64,000 bases of DNA from Vibrio sp. JPW-9-11-11 (GTDB taxonomy: Bacteria > Pseudomonadota > Gammaproteobacteria > Enterobacterales > Vibrionaceae). A program made the position numbers and the translations under genes. Within the stretch, counting starts at the first letter, position 1. Every line of letters begins with the position of its first letter. The stretch covers positions 124,001-188,000 of the forward strand of contig NZ_SZQJ01000003.1 of assembly GCF_013369335.1 (NCBI RefSeq), read 5' to 3'. Positions 19,581-27,904 of the stretch are shown here, piece after piece. The notes beneath the pieces were generated by a model. The model saw nothing but the letters and a program-made list of their open reading frames with translations, was not told the origin of the DNA and did not search any database.

Positions 19581-21302
19581 TTAGTAATCCTTGTGCTCGT
19601 TAAAGTGATGAAATTGCGTGACGATGGCTAACAAATACCAAGCGCCGTGAGGGATCCATTGCTCACCCCAGCGCCAGTTTTGGAGCATGTCGTCTTTTTG
19701 TCCGGCAGGATTGAATGCGATGTCTTGTTCGTCCTCAAAGCCTGCGGTAATACCGTTACAAATCCCGCCTTTGGCGTTAAAAAAACCAAGTTGGGGTAGG
19801 TAGTCTGGGTTGTTATAACCGTGACCGTCCAACATGCACATGTGGTAGGGGTTTAAGCCTAGTACCCAGTTGAGCGAGTTTTGCGAGTACGACAGTAGTT
19901 GCTGTTGTAGCTGCTGATTCTTTATGTATGGAAGGGCGATGAACGCCATCGACGCTAAAGAGCCTAAACGTGCGTTTTCACCTTGCCACCAGTAACCCGT
20001 TTCGTTGTCTTGCGCGACAAAAAACGCATCACGTTTGGCGCTGTTGACCCCTTTTACGTATTGACGCGGATAGCCAAACGGATTGTCTACCGCTTGAGTG
20101 ATCTCGAGTTCGAAACTGACGGCTTGTTCAATCGTGGTTAACGTTCCTGCCGACAATGACACGTCTGTCTCGATATCTAGATATGCACACAGAGCGATCA
20201 CAGGTAGGCCCGCTTCGGCTGCGTGATAATAAGGTCGCGAGCCGTCAAGATTTGCTGCCCAGAAGTGGTTAAATTGGTTGTCGCTTTGCTGGCGATGTTG
20301 AAGCTTATTCGCCCAATAACGGCTCTCGCCGAGGTAATCGGATTTTTGGGTTGTTGTGTAAAGCTCAACACTGGCGAGCAGTGCACAGTATTCGTCGATG
20401 ATGTTCTCTTCACCGTCATTAAGGTATTGCGAGTTGAACTCGCGTAAATGCCAGTAGCCTTTTTCGGCGGCTTGCAAGTACTGCTCTTGAGTATACTCGC
20501 CACATTCATCCTGACGCGCGGCCGCTGCCAACGCTGCAATTGAAGCACCGCCGCCTTGTCTGAAACCTGCTTGGAAATCGTCGGTCTTATGGCCTTCTTG
20601 AGTGGCGAACACACAGATTTCGCGTTGTTTGACGTCTTTCGACCATTTATCAAACACAGTGATGAAAAAGAACCCTTGTTCGCTTTGCATGCGCACTAAA
20701 AAGTCGGCTCCGTATAGCGCTTCTTCAGCCAAACGAACTTTGGTGTTCAGTGGAACTTGTTCGTTGTTGGCGGTTATTTCTAGGCTACGGAGCATATTCC
20801 ACACCACCATCGGCGTTTGCTGCGGGTTGAGATAGTTGGCATAAGAGAGGTGGCTGAGGTACTTACTCACATCACCGGAGGCGTCATACCAACCACCGTG
20901 GACATCTGCGGTAGTGTCGGTTCCCAGTATAGGGGCGTTGTGGTCTTGCTTGTCGAAACGGCCACCACAACGTTGTGATTTGAAGTAGTGCAAAACGTCG
21001 GACAGGGTATGTTTAAGCAACAAACCTTGCTCAATGTTAAACGGCTCTGAACGGAGATTATCGACTTTTAAGTAGTAGTGGCCGATTTGTTCAAAGTGTG
21101 AGAAATCAATGCGAAAAAAATTCCCTTGGTGCCAATTGGCAACTTTAGTGCCTTTTTCAATCGAGAAAGTGGCGACTGTCTGATGGCTTTCAGCACAGAC
21201 TAACAAGGCAGTGGTAGAAGATAGGCGCGCTTTGCGAGTCATCAAAACAGCCTGCTTTGGCCCAAGGGCTTCGTAACCAATATGGTTAGTAAGTAGCAGC
21301 AT
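19581..21302 (-). CDS. GH9 family exo-beta-D-glucosaminidase (endoglucanase-related)
   Basis: 573 residues: an N-terminal CelD-like Ig domain (about 1-85) followed by the GH9 (alpha/alpha)6 barrel. Typical GH9 features are HGGWYDASGDVSKY (catalytic base aspartates) near 130, NPYHMCMLDGHGYNNPDYLP near 485 and a C-terminal acidic EDEQDIAFNP (general acid region). No signal peptide. GH9 proteins at this locus in Vibrionaceae have been characterised as glucosaminidases that release GlcN from chitosan oligosaccharides, although genome annotation often says endoglucanase. The adjacent glucosamine kinase supports that role. Confidence 0.85.
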   Translation of the reverse strand: MLLLTNHIGYEALGPKQAVLMTRKARLSSTTALLVCAESHQTVATFSIEKGTKVANWHQGNFFRIDFSHFEQIGHYYLKVDNLRSEPFNIEQGLLLKHTLSDVLHYFKSQRCGGRFDKQDHNAPILGTDTTADVHGGWYDASGDVSKYLSHLSYANYLNPQQTPMVVWNMLRSLEITANNEQVPLNTKVRLAEEALYGADFLVRMQSEQGFFFITVFDKWSKDVKQREICVFATQEGHKTDDFQAGFRQGGGASIAALAAAARQDECGEYTQEQYLQAAEKGYWHLREFNSQYLNDGEENIIDEYCALLASVELYTTTQKSDYLGESRYWANKLQHRQQSDNQFNHFWAANLDGSRPYYHAAEAGLPVIALCAYLDIETDVSLSAGTLTTIEQAVSFELEITQAVDNPFGYPRQYVKGVNSAKRDAFFVAQDNETGYWWQGENARLGSLASMAFIALPYIKNQQLQQQLLSYSQNSLNWVLGLNPYHMCMLDGHGYNNPDYLPQLGFFNAKGGICNGITAGFEDEQDIAFNPAGQKDDMLQNWRWGEQWIPHGAWYLLAIVTQFHHFNEHKDY

Positions 21303-21368
21303 TAAAATCTCCGAAACATTCTATCGTTATTGTTATTGAGCCAAGAGCTAGGCCCTTGGCTCTGTTGG

Positions 21369-22364
21369 TTAGTTTTCGTATAGGTAACAACGCACAAAGT
21401 GGTTGTCAGATAGTTGCGTCACTTCAGGTAGCTTCTCACGGCACTTGTCAGTGGCATGTTGGCAGCGTCCAGCAAATGGACAGCCTAACGAAGCTGGCGT
21501 CCAGAGTGGGATCTCACCCTTGTTACCTTTGAGTTTTTCGTGAATTGACTTGCTTGGATCGGGCACCGCAGAAACCAGCAGTTGAGTATATGGGTGCTGA
21601 GGATCGTGAATGATCTCTTCAGTATCTCCCCATTCCACCATATGGCCGACATACATGACGGCAAGGTCTTCGGCGATGTAACGAGCGGTTGCGATGTCAT
21701 GGGTGATGTAAAGTAGCGACATCTGTTTGTCGAACTTCATCTCTTCCATCAGATTGAGTACCCCTGCTCGAATCGACACATCGAGCATTGAAGTTGGCTC
21801 ATCGGCTAGAACGACTTCAGCACCGACCGCGATATTTCGCGCAAGGTTGACGCGCTGGCGTTGGCCCCCCGATAGCTGGTGAGGGAACTTCTGCGCAGTC
21901 TCTTTTGGTGGAATCAGACCTACTTGCTCGAGAAGCTCATAAACGCGTTCTTCCAGTTCCTTCTTGTTGCCCGGTGATACTTTTTTGTGAATCAGTAGCG
22001 GACGAGCAATGTGATGAAAAATATTGTGGGTTGGGTTGAGCGACCCAAATGGGTCTTGCCAAACCATTTGTACCCCTTCACGGTAGTGCATCAGGTCACT
22101 GCGTGAGTTGATGGTTTGGATGTCGCGACCTTTATATTCGATCACACCATCGGTCGGGGCGTACATTTTTGCGATCATTTTCGCTGTCGTGGATTTACCC
22201 GAGCCCGATTCACCAACCACAGACAAGCCGCGGCTTTTGTACATTTTGAATGACACGTCATTGATAGCACGCATCATAGGTTGTTGTAGTGCGTTACTGT
22301 TGATTGGAAAATCTTTGACTAGATTTTTGCCTTCAACCAGTAGTTCGCCAAATTGTTTGCTCAT
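21369..22364 (-). CDS. Chitin-oligosaccharide ABC transporter ATPase (OppF/DppF type)
   Basis: 331 residues. Walker A GESGSGKST near 55, Q-loop VWQDPFGSLNP, signature LSGGQRQR, Walker B VVLADEPTSMLD, switch histidine ITHDIAT. The C-terminal oligopeptide-transporter region has the Cys cluster CPFAGRCQHATDKC ... CYLYEN, which in this family can hold an Fe-S cluster. It is the partner of the ATPase encoded 42 bases upstream. The opp/dpp family assignment is firm; the substrate is inferred from the operon. Confidence 0.92.
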   Translation of the reverse strand: MSKQFGELLVEGKNLVKDFPINSNALQQPMMRAINDVSFKMYKSRGLSVVGESGSGKSTTAKMIAKMYAPTDGVIEYKGRDIQTINSRSDLMHYREGVQMVWQDPFGSLNPTHNIFHHIARPLLIHKKVSPGNKKELEERVYELLEQVGLIPPKETAQKFPHQLSGGQRQRVNLARNIAVGAEVVLADEPTSMLDVSIRAGVLNLMEEMKFDKQMSLLYITHDIATARYIAEDLAVMYVGHMVEWGDTEEIIHDPQHPYTQLLVSAVPDPSKSIHEKLKGNKGEIPLWTPASLGCPFAGRCQHATDKCREKLPEVTQLSDNHFVRCYLYEN

Positions 22365-22406
22365 AATTATCTCCAGTAATCTTAATGCTTATTTCTCAAT
22401 CAGTGG

Positions 22407-23390
22407 CTAGAGCTTGGCTTGAGCAATGGTTTCACCATATAAGTGACAGTTTGAGAAACGATTTGGCTCTATTTCTCTTAACGTTGTTGGGACCTGAGTG
22501 CAGGCTTCATGAACGCGGTCACAGCGAGCTTGGAAGCGACAGCCTTGAGGAATTTCCAACAAGTTAAGCGGGTTACCAGGAATACCGGTTAGCTTAGTTT
22601 TTGGGCCAATTAATGGAGGGAAAGAACTACCCAACCCTTTGGTGTAAGGGTGGAAAGGGCTTTCGAGAATTTGTTTTGAAGGTGCGACTTCTATCAATTC
22701 ACCCGAGTACATGATGCCGATGCGGTCTGAGAACTCGACCATCAATGACAAGTCATGGGTGATGAATAAGATTGAGAAGCCGAACTCTTCTTTTAGCGCG
22801 TAGATCTTCTGTAAGATTTCGCGTTGTACCACCACGTCCAAAGCGGTCGTCGGCTCATCCATGATGATCATCTTTGGATTGAGCGCTAAAGCGATGGCGA
22901 TAACCAAGCGTTGACGCATACCACCAGAGAACTGGTGTGGGTAGTCGGTCAAACGGCTAGGGTGAATATCGACGATTTCTAGCAGACCTTCTGCACGCTT
23001 ACGCGCTTGTTCGCGTGTCATGTTGGTGTGACGCATTAATACATCACAGAACTGGTCTTCCATGGTGAGAACTGGGTTGAGTGCGTTCATCGCACTCTGG
23101 AACACCATCGACATTTCACTCCAGCGGAATGACTGCATACGTTCGTCGCTGTATTTAAGGATATCTTCACCGTTGAAGATGACCTCACCTCCTGTGATAA
23201 ATGCGGGCGGCTTATGGAGACGCATCAGTGAGAAGGCGACGGTCGATTTACCACAACCCGATTCACCGGCAAGGCCAAAGACTTCGCCCGGGGCGATATC
23301 AAAGCTGACGTTATTACATGCACGCACATCACCTGCATCAGTAATGTAGTCGACGCATAGATTGCGGATAGAAATAAGTGGATTGGTCAT
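22407..23390 (-). CDS. Chitin-oligosaccharide ABC transporter ATPase (OppD/DppD type)
   Basis: 327 residues. Walker A GESGCGKST near 40, signature FSGGMRQR, Walker B MIIMDEPTTALD, switch histidine ITHDLSLM, and the C-terminal cysteine-containing oligopeptide-transporter domain (GCRFQARCDRVHEAC). It starts two bases after the permease gene. It is paired with the DppF-type subunit as a heterodimer that powers import of (GlcNAc)n. Confidence 0.92.
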   Translation of the reverse strand: MTNPLISIRNLCVDYITDAGDVRACNNVSFDIAPGEVFGLAGESGCGKSTVAFSLMRLHKPPAFITGGEVIFNGEDILKYSDERMQSFRWSEMSMVFQSAMNALNPVLTMEDQFCDVLMRHTNMTREQARKRAEGLLEIVDIHPSRLTDYPHQFSGGMRQRLVIAIALALNPKMIIMDEPTTALDVVVQREILQKIYALKEEFGFSILFITHDLSLMVEFSDRIGIMYSGELIEVAPSKQILESPFHPYTKGLGSSFPPLIGPKTKLTGIPGNPLNLLEIPQGCRFQARCDRVHEACTQVPTTLREIEPNRFSNCHLYGETIAQAKL

Positions 23391-23392
23391 GA

Positions 23393-24418
23393 TTATTTAT
23401 CTCCGCTCCAAAGTGCATTTTGTGGTGGTAGCTCAGGGGTGCGCTCTTTTTGGTCTTGCTGAGCCAGTTTCTTCCAGCGCTTCATTCCTTTGTGTGAACG
23501 TAGCTGTGGGTTAGCGATTTCATCGACGGCAAAGTTAAGCAGTGCCAAGCCCGTAACAAGAACTGTGAGGGCGAAACACGGAGCCAATACTTCCCACCAA
23601 GCGCCAATCAACATGGCAGAAGAGGTTTGTACGTTGTACAGCATGATGCCCCAACTGATGGTGCTCGGATCGCCTAGACCTAGGAATGAAATGATTGACT
23701 CCATACCGATGGCGTACATGACCGAACCGATAAAGCTCGCCCCTACGATTGGAATTAGGTTTGGTAGAATTTCGACGAAGATGATGCGGAACGATGATTC
23801 GCCCAAAACTTCAGCGGCTTTCACGAACTCTTTTTCACGCAGTGCCAAGGTTTGTGAGCGAATCACCCTTGCGCCCCACGCCCAGGAGGTACAGCCGATG
23901 ATAATGGCAATGGTTAGCGGCCCTGCCTCACCGATGAATGCGGCCAGAACGAATAGCAGTGGATATTGAGGAATCACCAACATGATGTTCATTGCTGCGG
24001 TCAGAATGTCATCGACGCGCCCACCAAAGTAACCTGCAGAGATACCAATTACCGTCGCGAGGAAACACACCGTCAAACCAGCACCAAAGCCGACCCCCAA
24101 AGAGATGCGCGCACCGTAAACCAGTTGAGACCAAATATCGCGTCCCATACGGCTGGTACCCAGCACATGGTCGGCTTTCTTCGACATCAGCATAGTACGG
24201 CGGTCTGTGGCTAAGTTTTCTGCTACCCAGCCATCTGGGGAGGCTTGGGCACTTTTTACGACAAACGCTGGGTATTCATGAGGATTACCGGTGCGTTTAT
24301 CGGGCGCATGTTTAGTGATCAGTGGCGCTGCCACGGCCATAAAAATAAACAGAGAAACAATGGCTAAGCCGATACGAGCGTAGGCATTACCAAGAATGAG
24401 TTTAAATAAAGATTTCAT
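23393..24418 (-). CDS. Chitin-oligosaccharide ABC transporter permease (DppC type)
   Basis: Inner-membrane permease of 341 residues. A first helix near 17-33 is followed by a periplasmic stretch of about 70 residues, then five further helices. Ends of the BPD_transp_1 domain are recognisable: GTSRMGRDIWSQLVYGARISL near 87 and the EAA loop AAEVLGESSFRIIFVEILPNL near 205. A charged tail (KRWKKLAQQDQKERTPELPP) is unusual but consistent with cytoplasmic location. Tight spacing with the flanking genes (two bases each side). Confidence 0.92.
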   Translation of the reverse strand: MKSLFKLILGNAYARIGLAIVSLFIFMAVAAPLITKHAPDKRTGNPHEYPAFVVKSAQASPDGWVAENLATDRRTMLMSKKADHVLGTSRMGRDIWSQLVYGARISLGVGFGAGLTVCFLATVIGISAGYFGGRVDDILTAAMNIMLVIPQYPLLFVLAAFIGEAGPLTIAIIIGCTSWAWGARVIRSQTLALREKEFVKAAEVLGESSFRIIFVEILPNLIPIVGASFIGSVMYAIGMESIISFLGLGDPSTISWGIMLYNVQTSSAMLIGAWWEVLAPCFALTVLVTGLALLNFAVDEIANPQLRSHKGMKRWKKLAQQDQKERTPELPPQNALWSGDK

Positions 24419-24420
24419 GA

Positions 24421-25407
24421 TTATTTGCCTCCCTTACGCAGGCGAGGGTCAAGGACGACGTAGAGCATGTCGGCAATCAAGTTAAATGACAGCATAAAGA
24501 GCGTCATAATGATCAACTGACCTTGCAGCACTTGGTAGTCACGGGCGTGAATCGCATTCAATAGCACGGTGCCAAGACCTGGGTAGTTAAAGATGATCTC
24601 GATAATCAGCTGACCACCAATCGCCATACCTAAAGACATGGATAGTGCCGTGACGCTAGGTAGTAAGGCATTTCGTGCTGCGTAGTTGAATACCACGCGG
24701 TTTTCACTTAAGCCCTTACCTTTCGCCATGGTGATGTAATCTTCAGCTAAAAGGTTGATCATGTTGTTACGCATGTTGACGAGGAACCCACCGATTTGAA
24801 TGATGGAAGCACAAAACAGAGGTAATACGGCGTGGTACGCCACGTCTTTATAAAACGCCCAGCTGGTCCAGTCTGGCGTCGTTCCCGCGGTATAGGCGTA
24901 GCCAGTAGGGAACCATTTGAGACCGATAGCAAAGATGAACAGCGCAAGCATGGCGATAACCACCTGTGGGACGGCCTGGATAATCAGCATACCCGGGGTC
25001 ACAAAGGCATCGTACTTACTGCCGCGTTTCCAAGCCGCAAAGATACCCAAGATTGAGCCGAGCGAGAAAGAGAGGATAACCGCGCTGCCCGCTAAAAACA
25101 GCGACCACCCAAAAGCGCCACCTAATAGCGTATTGACCGACAGAGGATAGAACTGAATCGAAGTGCCCAGCTCCCAACTGAGGATGTTTTTCATGTAGGC
25201 GATGTACTGTACAAACAGACCGCCATCAACAAAGCCAAGCAGTTCTTTCATTGCAGCGATACGCTCAGGCGTTACCTGAACCGAAGCATTGGCGAACATC
25301 ATGGTGACTGGGTCACCAGGCATTGCACGAGGAATAATAAAGTTTAACGTCGCAGCAACTAGCAGCGCGACCAAATAGAACGACAAACGTCTTAAAAAAT
25401 AACCCAT
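24421..25407 (-). CDS. Chitin-oligosaccharide ABC transporter permease (DppB type)
   Basis: Inner-membrane permease of 328 residues with six helices. N-terminal MGYFLRRLSFYLVALLVAATLNF and IPRAMPGDPVTMM are typical of DppB/OppB proteins; the coupling EAA loop is MAKGKGLSENRVVFNYAARNALLP near 225. It comes after the binding-protein gene with a 174-base gap that carries a strong hairpin, and forms the translocation pore with the DppC-type protein downstream. Confidence 0.92.
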   Translation of the reverse strand: MGYFLRRLSFYLVALLVAATLNFIIPRAMPGDPVTMMFANASVQVTPERIAAMKELLGFVDGGLFVQYIAYMKNILSWELGTSIQFYPLSVNTLLGGAFGWSLFLAGSAVILSFSLGSILGIFAAWKRGSKYDAFVTPGMLIIQAVPQVVIAMLALFIFAIGLKWFPTGYAYTAGTTPDWTSWAFYKDVAYHAVLPLFCASIIQIGGFLVNMRNNMINLLAEDYITMAKGKGLSENRVVFNYAARNALLPSVTALSMSLGMAIGGQLIIEIIFNYPGLGTVLLNAIHARDYQVLQGQLIIMTLFMLSFNLIADMLYVVLDPRLRKGGK

Positions 25408-25541
25408 AACTCACACCTTACTTACCCAGATTTTCCCTGTTTCTGGTTTCAGGTCGCTCCTAGCGAAAACAAAAATTAGAGCGAACAATCCCCTGACGAC
25501 TGGCGCCATACTTTAAACAAGCTAAAGAGTGGGGGGATTGA

Positions 25542-25564
25542 GCGGCGCACAGAATATGCGCCGC
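25542..25564 (-). other. Hairpin between cbp and permease genes
   Basis: GCGGCGCA / TGCGCCGC, an 8-bp GC-only stem bar one pair, with a seven-base loop, 18 bases after the cbp stop codon. No U tract follows on the minus strand. Such stems after binding-protein genes commonly protect the 5' part of the mRNA so that more binding protein than permease is made. Confidence 0.6.
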
Positions 25565-25581
25565 ATAGTTAGAACAACTAC

Positions 25582-27264
25582 TTATTTAACTGGTTTTAGG
25601 TCCAGTACGTGTAGTAGACGCTCTGGGATACCAGCCCAAATGTTTGGACGGCCTTTTGGATTTTCTTCGTTCCACCAACCAGTGAAGCGAGTCGTGTTGT
25701 ACTGGTACATGTAAGCACCAGACATAACAGGAATCGTGACTTGGTCAGCCGCAATGATTTGCTGGATACCGTGAGCGATTTCTAGCTGTTCGTTCTTATC
25801 AGCTGTCTTGTAGAAGCTGTTTAGAAGGCCGTCTAGCTTATCGTTCTTGTAGAAGTGCATTGCGAAACGAGGCATACCGTCACCAGACTGTAGCTCTGAG
25901 TTGTAAGCACTGTTCCAGTATAGATGTGGATCCGCACCGTGGAAGTAGTTGGTGTAAGCTACATCATAAGTTGCTTCAAGCATCGCTTGGTTGTACACAG
26001 AGAAGTCAGGAGTACGAGCTTTCGCTTTGATACCGACTTCTGCTAGTTGCTCAACCGCTAGCTGAACTGTGTTGTTAAAGTCTGTCCAACCATTTGGCGA
26101 TTGAATAAGCAGTTCAAAAGATTTACCAGATGGTGTGTCAACGAATCCATCGTTGTTGACATCTTTAAAGCCCGCTTTGCTCAGCAGCTCTTTCGCGCCT
26201 TCTACGTTGTACGTGTTGTAGCCTTGGAATTTCTTATGAGTTTCCTCATCAGACCAAGTCTTAAACGCATAACCTAGGCCAGAGGCGAAGTCATTGACCG
26301 TACCACCGCCGTAGAACGCGATGTCGATGATAGTTTGACGGTCAAGAGCCATTGAGAACGCGCGGCGGAAGTCAACGTTAGTGAGCGCTTCGTTCTTCGC
26401 TGGATCTGGGTGTTTAAAGTTAACCACGAACGCTTGAGTACCTGCTGGCGGGTACCAGTATTGGTGGTTAGGGCTTGCAGCCGCGTAAGTACGGTCGATA
26501 TCTGGAATGAATGATGAAGTCCAGTCCATTTCGCCATTGACAACTTTACCAAGGAACTGGTCGTTGTTCGCGATTTGAGGAACACGTAGACAGTCAACGT
26601 CTAGGTTGTCTGCATCCCAGTAGTTAGGGTTAGCACACTGGATGTAAAGCTGTGCGGTAAACGTATCGATCTCAGTGAAAGGACCTGAGCCTACAGGATT
26701 TTCGTTGGTGAAGGTTGAAGGATCTTTGATGGTCTTCCAAACGTGCTCAGGTACCACTGGTACTTTCACGATTTCGTAAGGAGCGTTTGAGTTAGCTTCT
26801 TTGATGTTGAACTTAACTTGGTAGTCGTTCAATTTCTCAACGCTAGAAACCCAAGAGTTGATACCACTTTGATCGAGTTCTGGCTTCTCTTTCACTAGAT
26901 TGAAAGAGAAAATTACGTCGTCTGCGTTGAACGTTTCACCGTCAGACCACTTAACACCTTTACGTAGGTCAAACACAACACTCAGTAGATCGTCAGCAAT
27001 TTCGTAGTTCTCTGCTAGACGGAATACAGGTGTGTTACCTTGCATTTCGTTGAACACAACTAAAGGCTCGTACATGAAGTCAGTCGTAGTGTGCAAGTTG
27101 GTTGCACCTAAGAATGGGTTAAAGTTACGAACAAAAGTTGTAAATTCTTTCGGGTGTACAGTCAGTTCACTGCGTTCAGCCGCTGTTGCAACAGAAGCGA
27201 AGCCTGTTGTTGCAGTAGCAATAATTGCTGTTGCTAGTACTGTTTTTTTAATGTTGGCAAGCAT
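25582..27264 (-). CDS. cbp: Periplasmic chitin-oligosaccharide binding protein (SBP family 5)
   Basis: 560-residue solute-binding protein of the oligopeptide-binding family. Signal peptide MLANIKKTVLATAIIATATT...ATAA with cleavage near residue 28. The family signature around DLRKGVKWSDGETFNADDVIFSF (near 95) is intact. In V. cholerae this protein binds (GlcNAc)n for import and also holds the sensor ChiS inactive until chitin oligosaccharides are present; the same gene pair is here. It is the first gene of the ten-gene operon, behind a long regulatory region. Confidence 0.93.
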   Translation of the reverse strand: MLANIKKTVLATAIIATATTGFASVATAAERSELTVHPKEFTTFVRNFNPFLGATNLHTTTDFMYEPLVVFNEMQGNTPVFRLAENYEIADDLLSVVFDLRKGVKWSDGETFNADDVIFSFNLVKEKPELDQSGINSWVSSVEKLNDYQVKFNIKEANSNAPYEIVKVPVVPEHVWKTIKDPSTFTNENPVGSGPFTEIDTFTAQLYIQCANPNYWDADNLDVDCLRVPQIANNDQFLGKVVNGEMDWTSSFIPDIDRTYAAASPNHQYWYPPAGTQAFVVNFKHPDPAKNEALTNVDFRRAFSMALDRQTIIDIAFYGGGTVNDFASGLGYAFKTWSDEETHKKFQGYNTYNVEGAKELLSKAGFKDVNNDGFVDTPSGKSFELLIQSPNGWTDFNNTVQLAVEQLAEVGIKAKARTPDFSVYNQAMLEATYDVAYTNYFHGADPHLYWNSAYNSELQSGDGMPRFAMHFYKNDKLDGLLNSFYKTADKNEQLEIAHGIQQIIAADQVTIPVMSGAYMYQYNTTRFTGWWNEENPKGRPNIWAGIPERLLHVLDLKPVK

Positions 27265-27330
27265 AGCTGTTCCTTACTATTTGCTTTCATTTCACTAATG
27301 GATGGAATGTCATCAATTGATAAACACTCA

Positions 27331-27401
27331 CTAAGGCCTACCTCTAAGGTTGAAATCGAACCGGAGGAGACTCGATATCGAGAGTGGCCTGTAGGCCTTA
27401 G
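27331..27401 (-). repeat. Nested inverted repeat in the cbp leader
   Basis: Outer arms CTAAGGCCTAC (27331-27341) and GTAGGCCTTAG (27391-27401) are perfect 11-base complements. Between them is the 12-base palindrome CTCGATATCGAG (27371-27382). It ends 67 bases before the cbp start and would be transcribed if the promoter is upstream of it. Confidence 0.7.
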
Positions 27402-27573
27402 GCAAGCTAAGAAAACACCTTAATGTTAAAATACGCAATCGCTATTCCCGTCAAAAACGTAAAAATCACCACTAACGACGTCAATAACGTTAAAAAATCT
27501 CAACGAGCTGCTTTTTTGTACGATTTTTTGGGTTTGAACTGTGTCGCATAAAGAGTGTGGTTATAGGCTGTTT

Positions 27574-27585
27574 GTTAGTGCTTAC
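27574..27585. promoter_or_regulatory. SlmA-binding-site-like palindrome
   Basis: GTTAGTGCTTAC matches the degenerate SlmA site GTKAGYRCTMAC at 11 of 12 positions. SlmA, the nucleoid-occlusion protein, is a reported direct activator of the chitobiose operon in V. cholerae. Confidence 0.6.
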
Positions 27586-27701
27586 TATTTATTTGTTTCT
27601 TTATTTTTATTGGTTTTGAGACTTGTTTTAGAGGGTGAGATCTTGGTCACTGATGGCGATTTTGATTAATTCTCGTAGTTAATTAAAAACTGCCGTCTTG
27701 T

Positions 27702-27717
27702 TGTGACTAGTATCGCA
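27702..27717. promoter_or_regulatory. CRP-like site
   Basis: TGTGA-CTAGTA-TCGCA matches TGTGA-N6-TCACA with one mismatch. It is 438 bases before the cbp start, far for a simple class I/II site. Confidence 0.45.
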
Positions 27718-27857
27718 ATCTGGGTTCTTTTTCGTCTATTTGGATTGTTTATCGCGCTCTATAAAGCAACAGAGGCTTAAATTGACGTTTGATTTCGCGC
27801 TTGTTTGTGTGTTGTTTTACGTAACGTAATAACCCTTTAGCTGGGCTATTTTCGATA

Positions 27858-27883
27858 TAAAAAAAGCCCGCATCAGCGGGCTT
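27858..27883 (-). terminator. chiS terminator
   Basis: AAGCCCGC / GCGGGCTT stem with loop ATCA, preceded on the plus strand by a run of A, hence a U tract for minus-strand transcripts. It is 22 bases past the chiS stop codon. Confidence 0.87.
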
Positions 27884-27904
27884 ATCAAACAGCGTGGTTT
27901 AGAG

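Larger units (their letters stand above)
27265..27857 (-). promoter_or_regulatory. Regulatory region of the chitin operon
   Basis: About 590 bases without a gene between cbp and the chiS terminator. It contains a nested inverted repeat (27331-27401), a SlmA-like operator (27574-27585), a CRP-like site (27702-27717) and AT-rich sequence. On the minus strand TTGACG (27451-27446) with AT-rich sequence downstream could be a -35, but I could not choose a promoter with confidence. In V. cholerae this promoter is activated by ChiS and SlmA. Confidence 0.6.

Noticed and set aside
27632..27647. Second SlmA site at GTGAGATCTTGGTCAC
   Set aside because: The spacing and inner bases do not fit the 12-base consensus.
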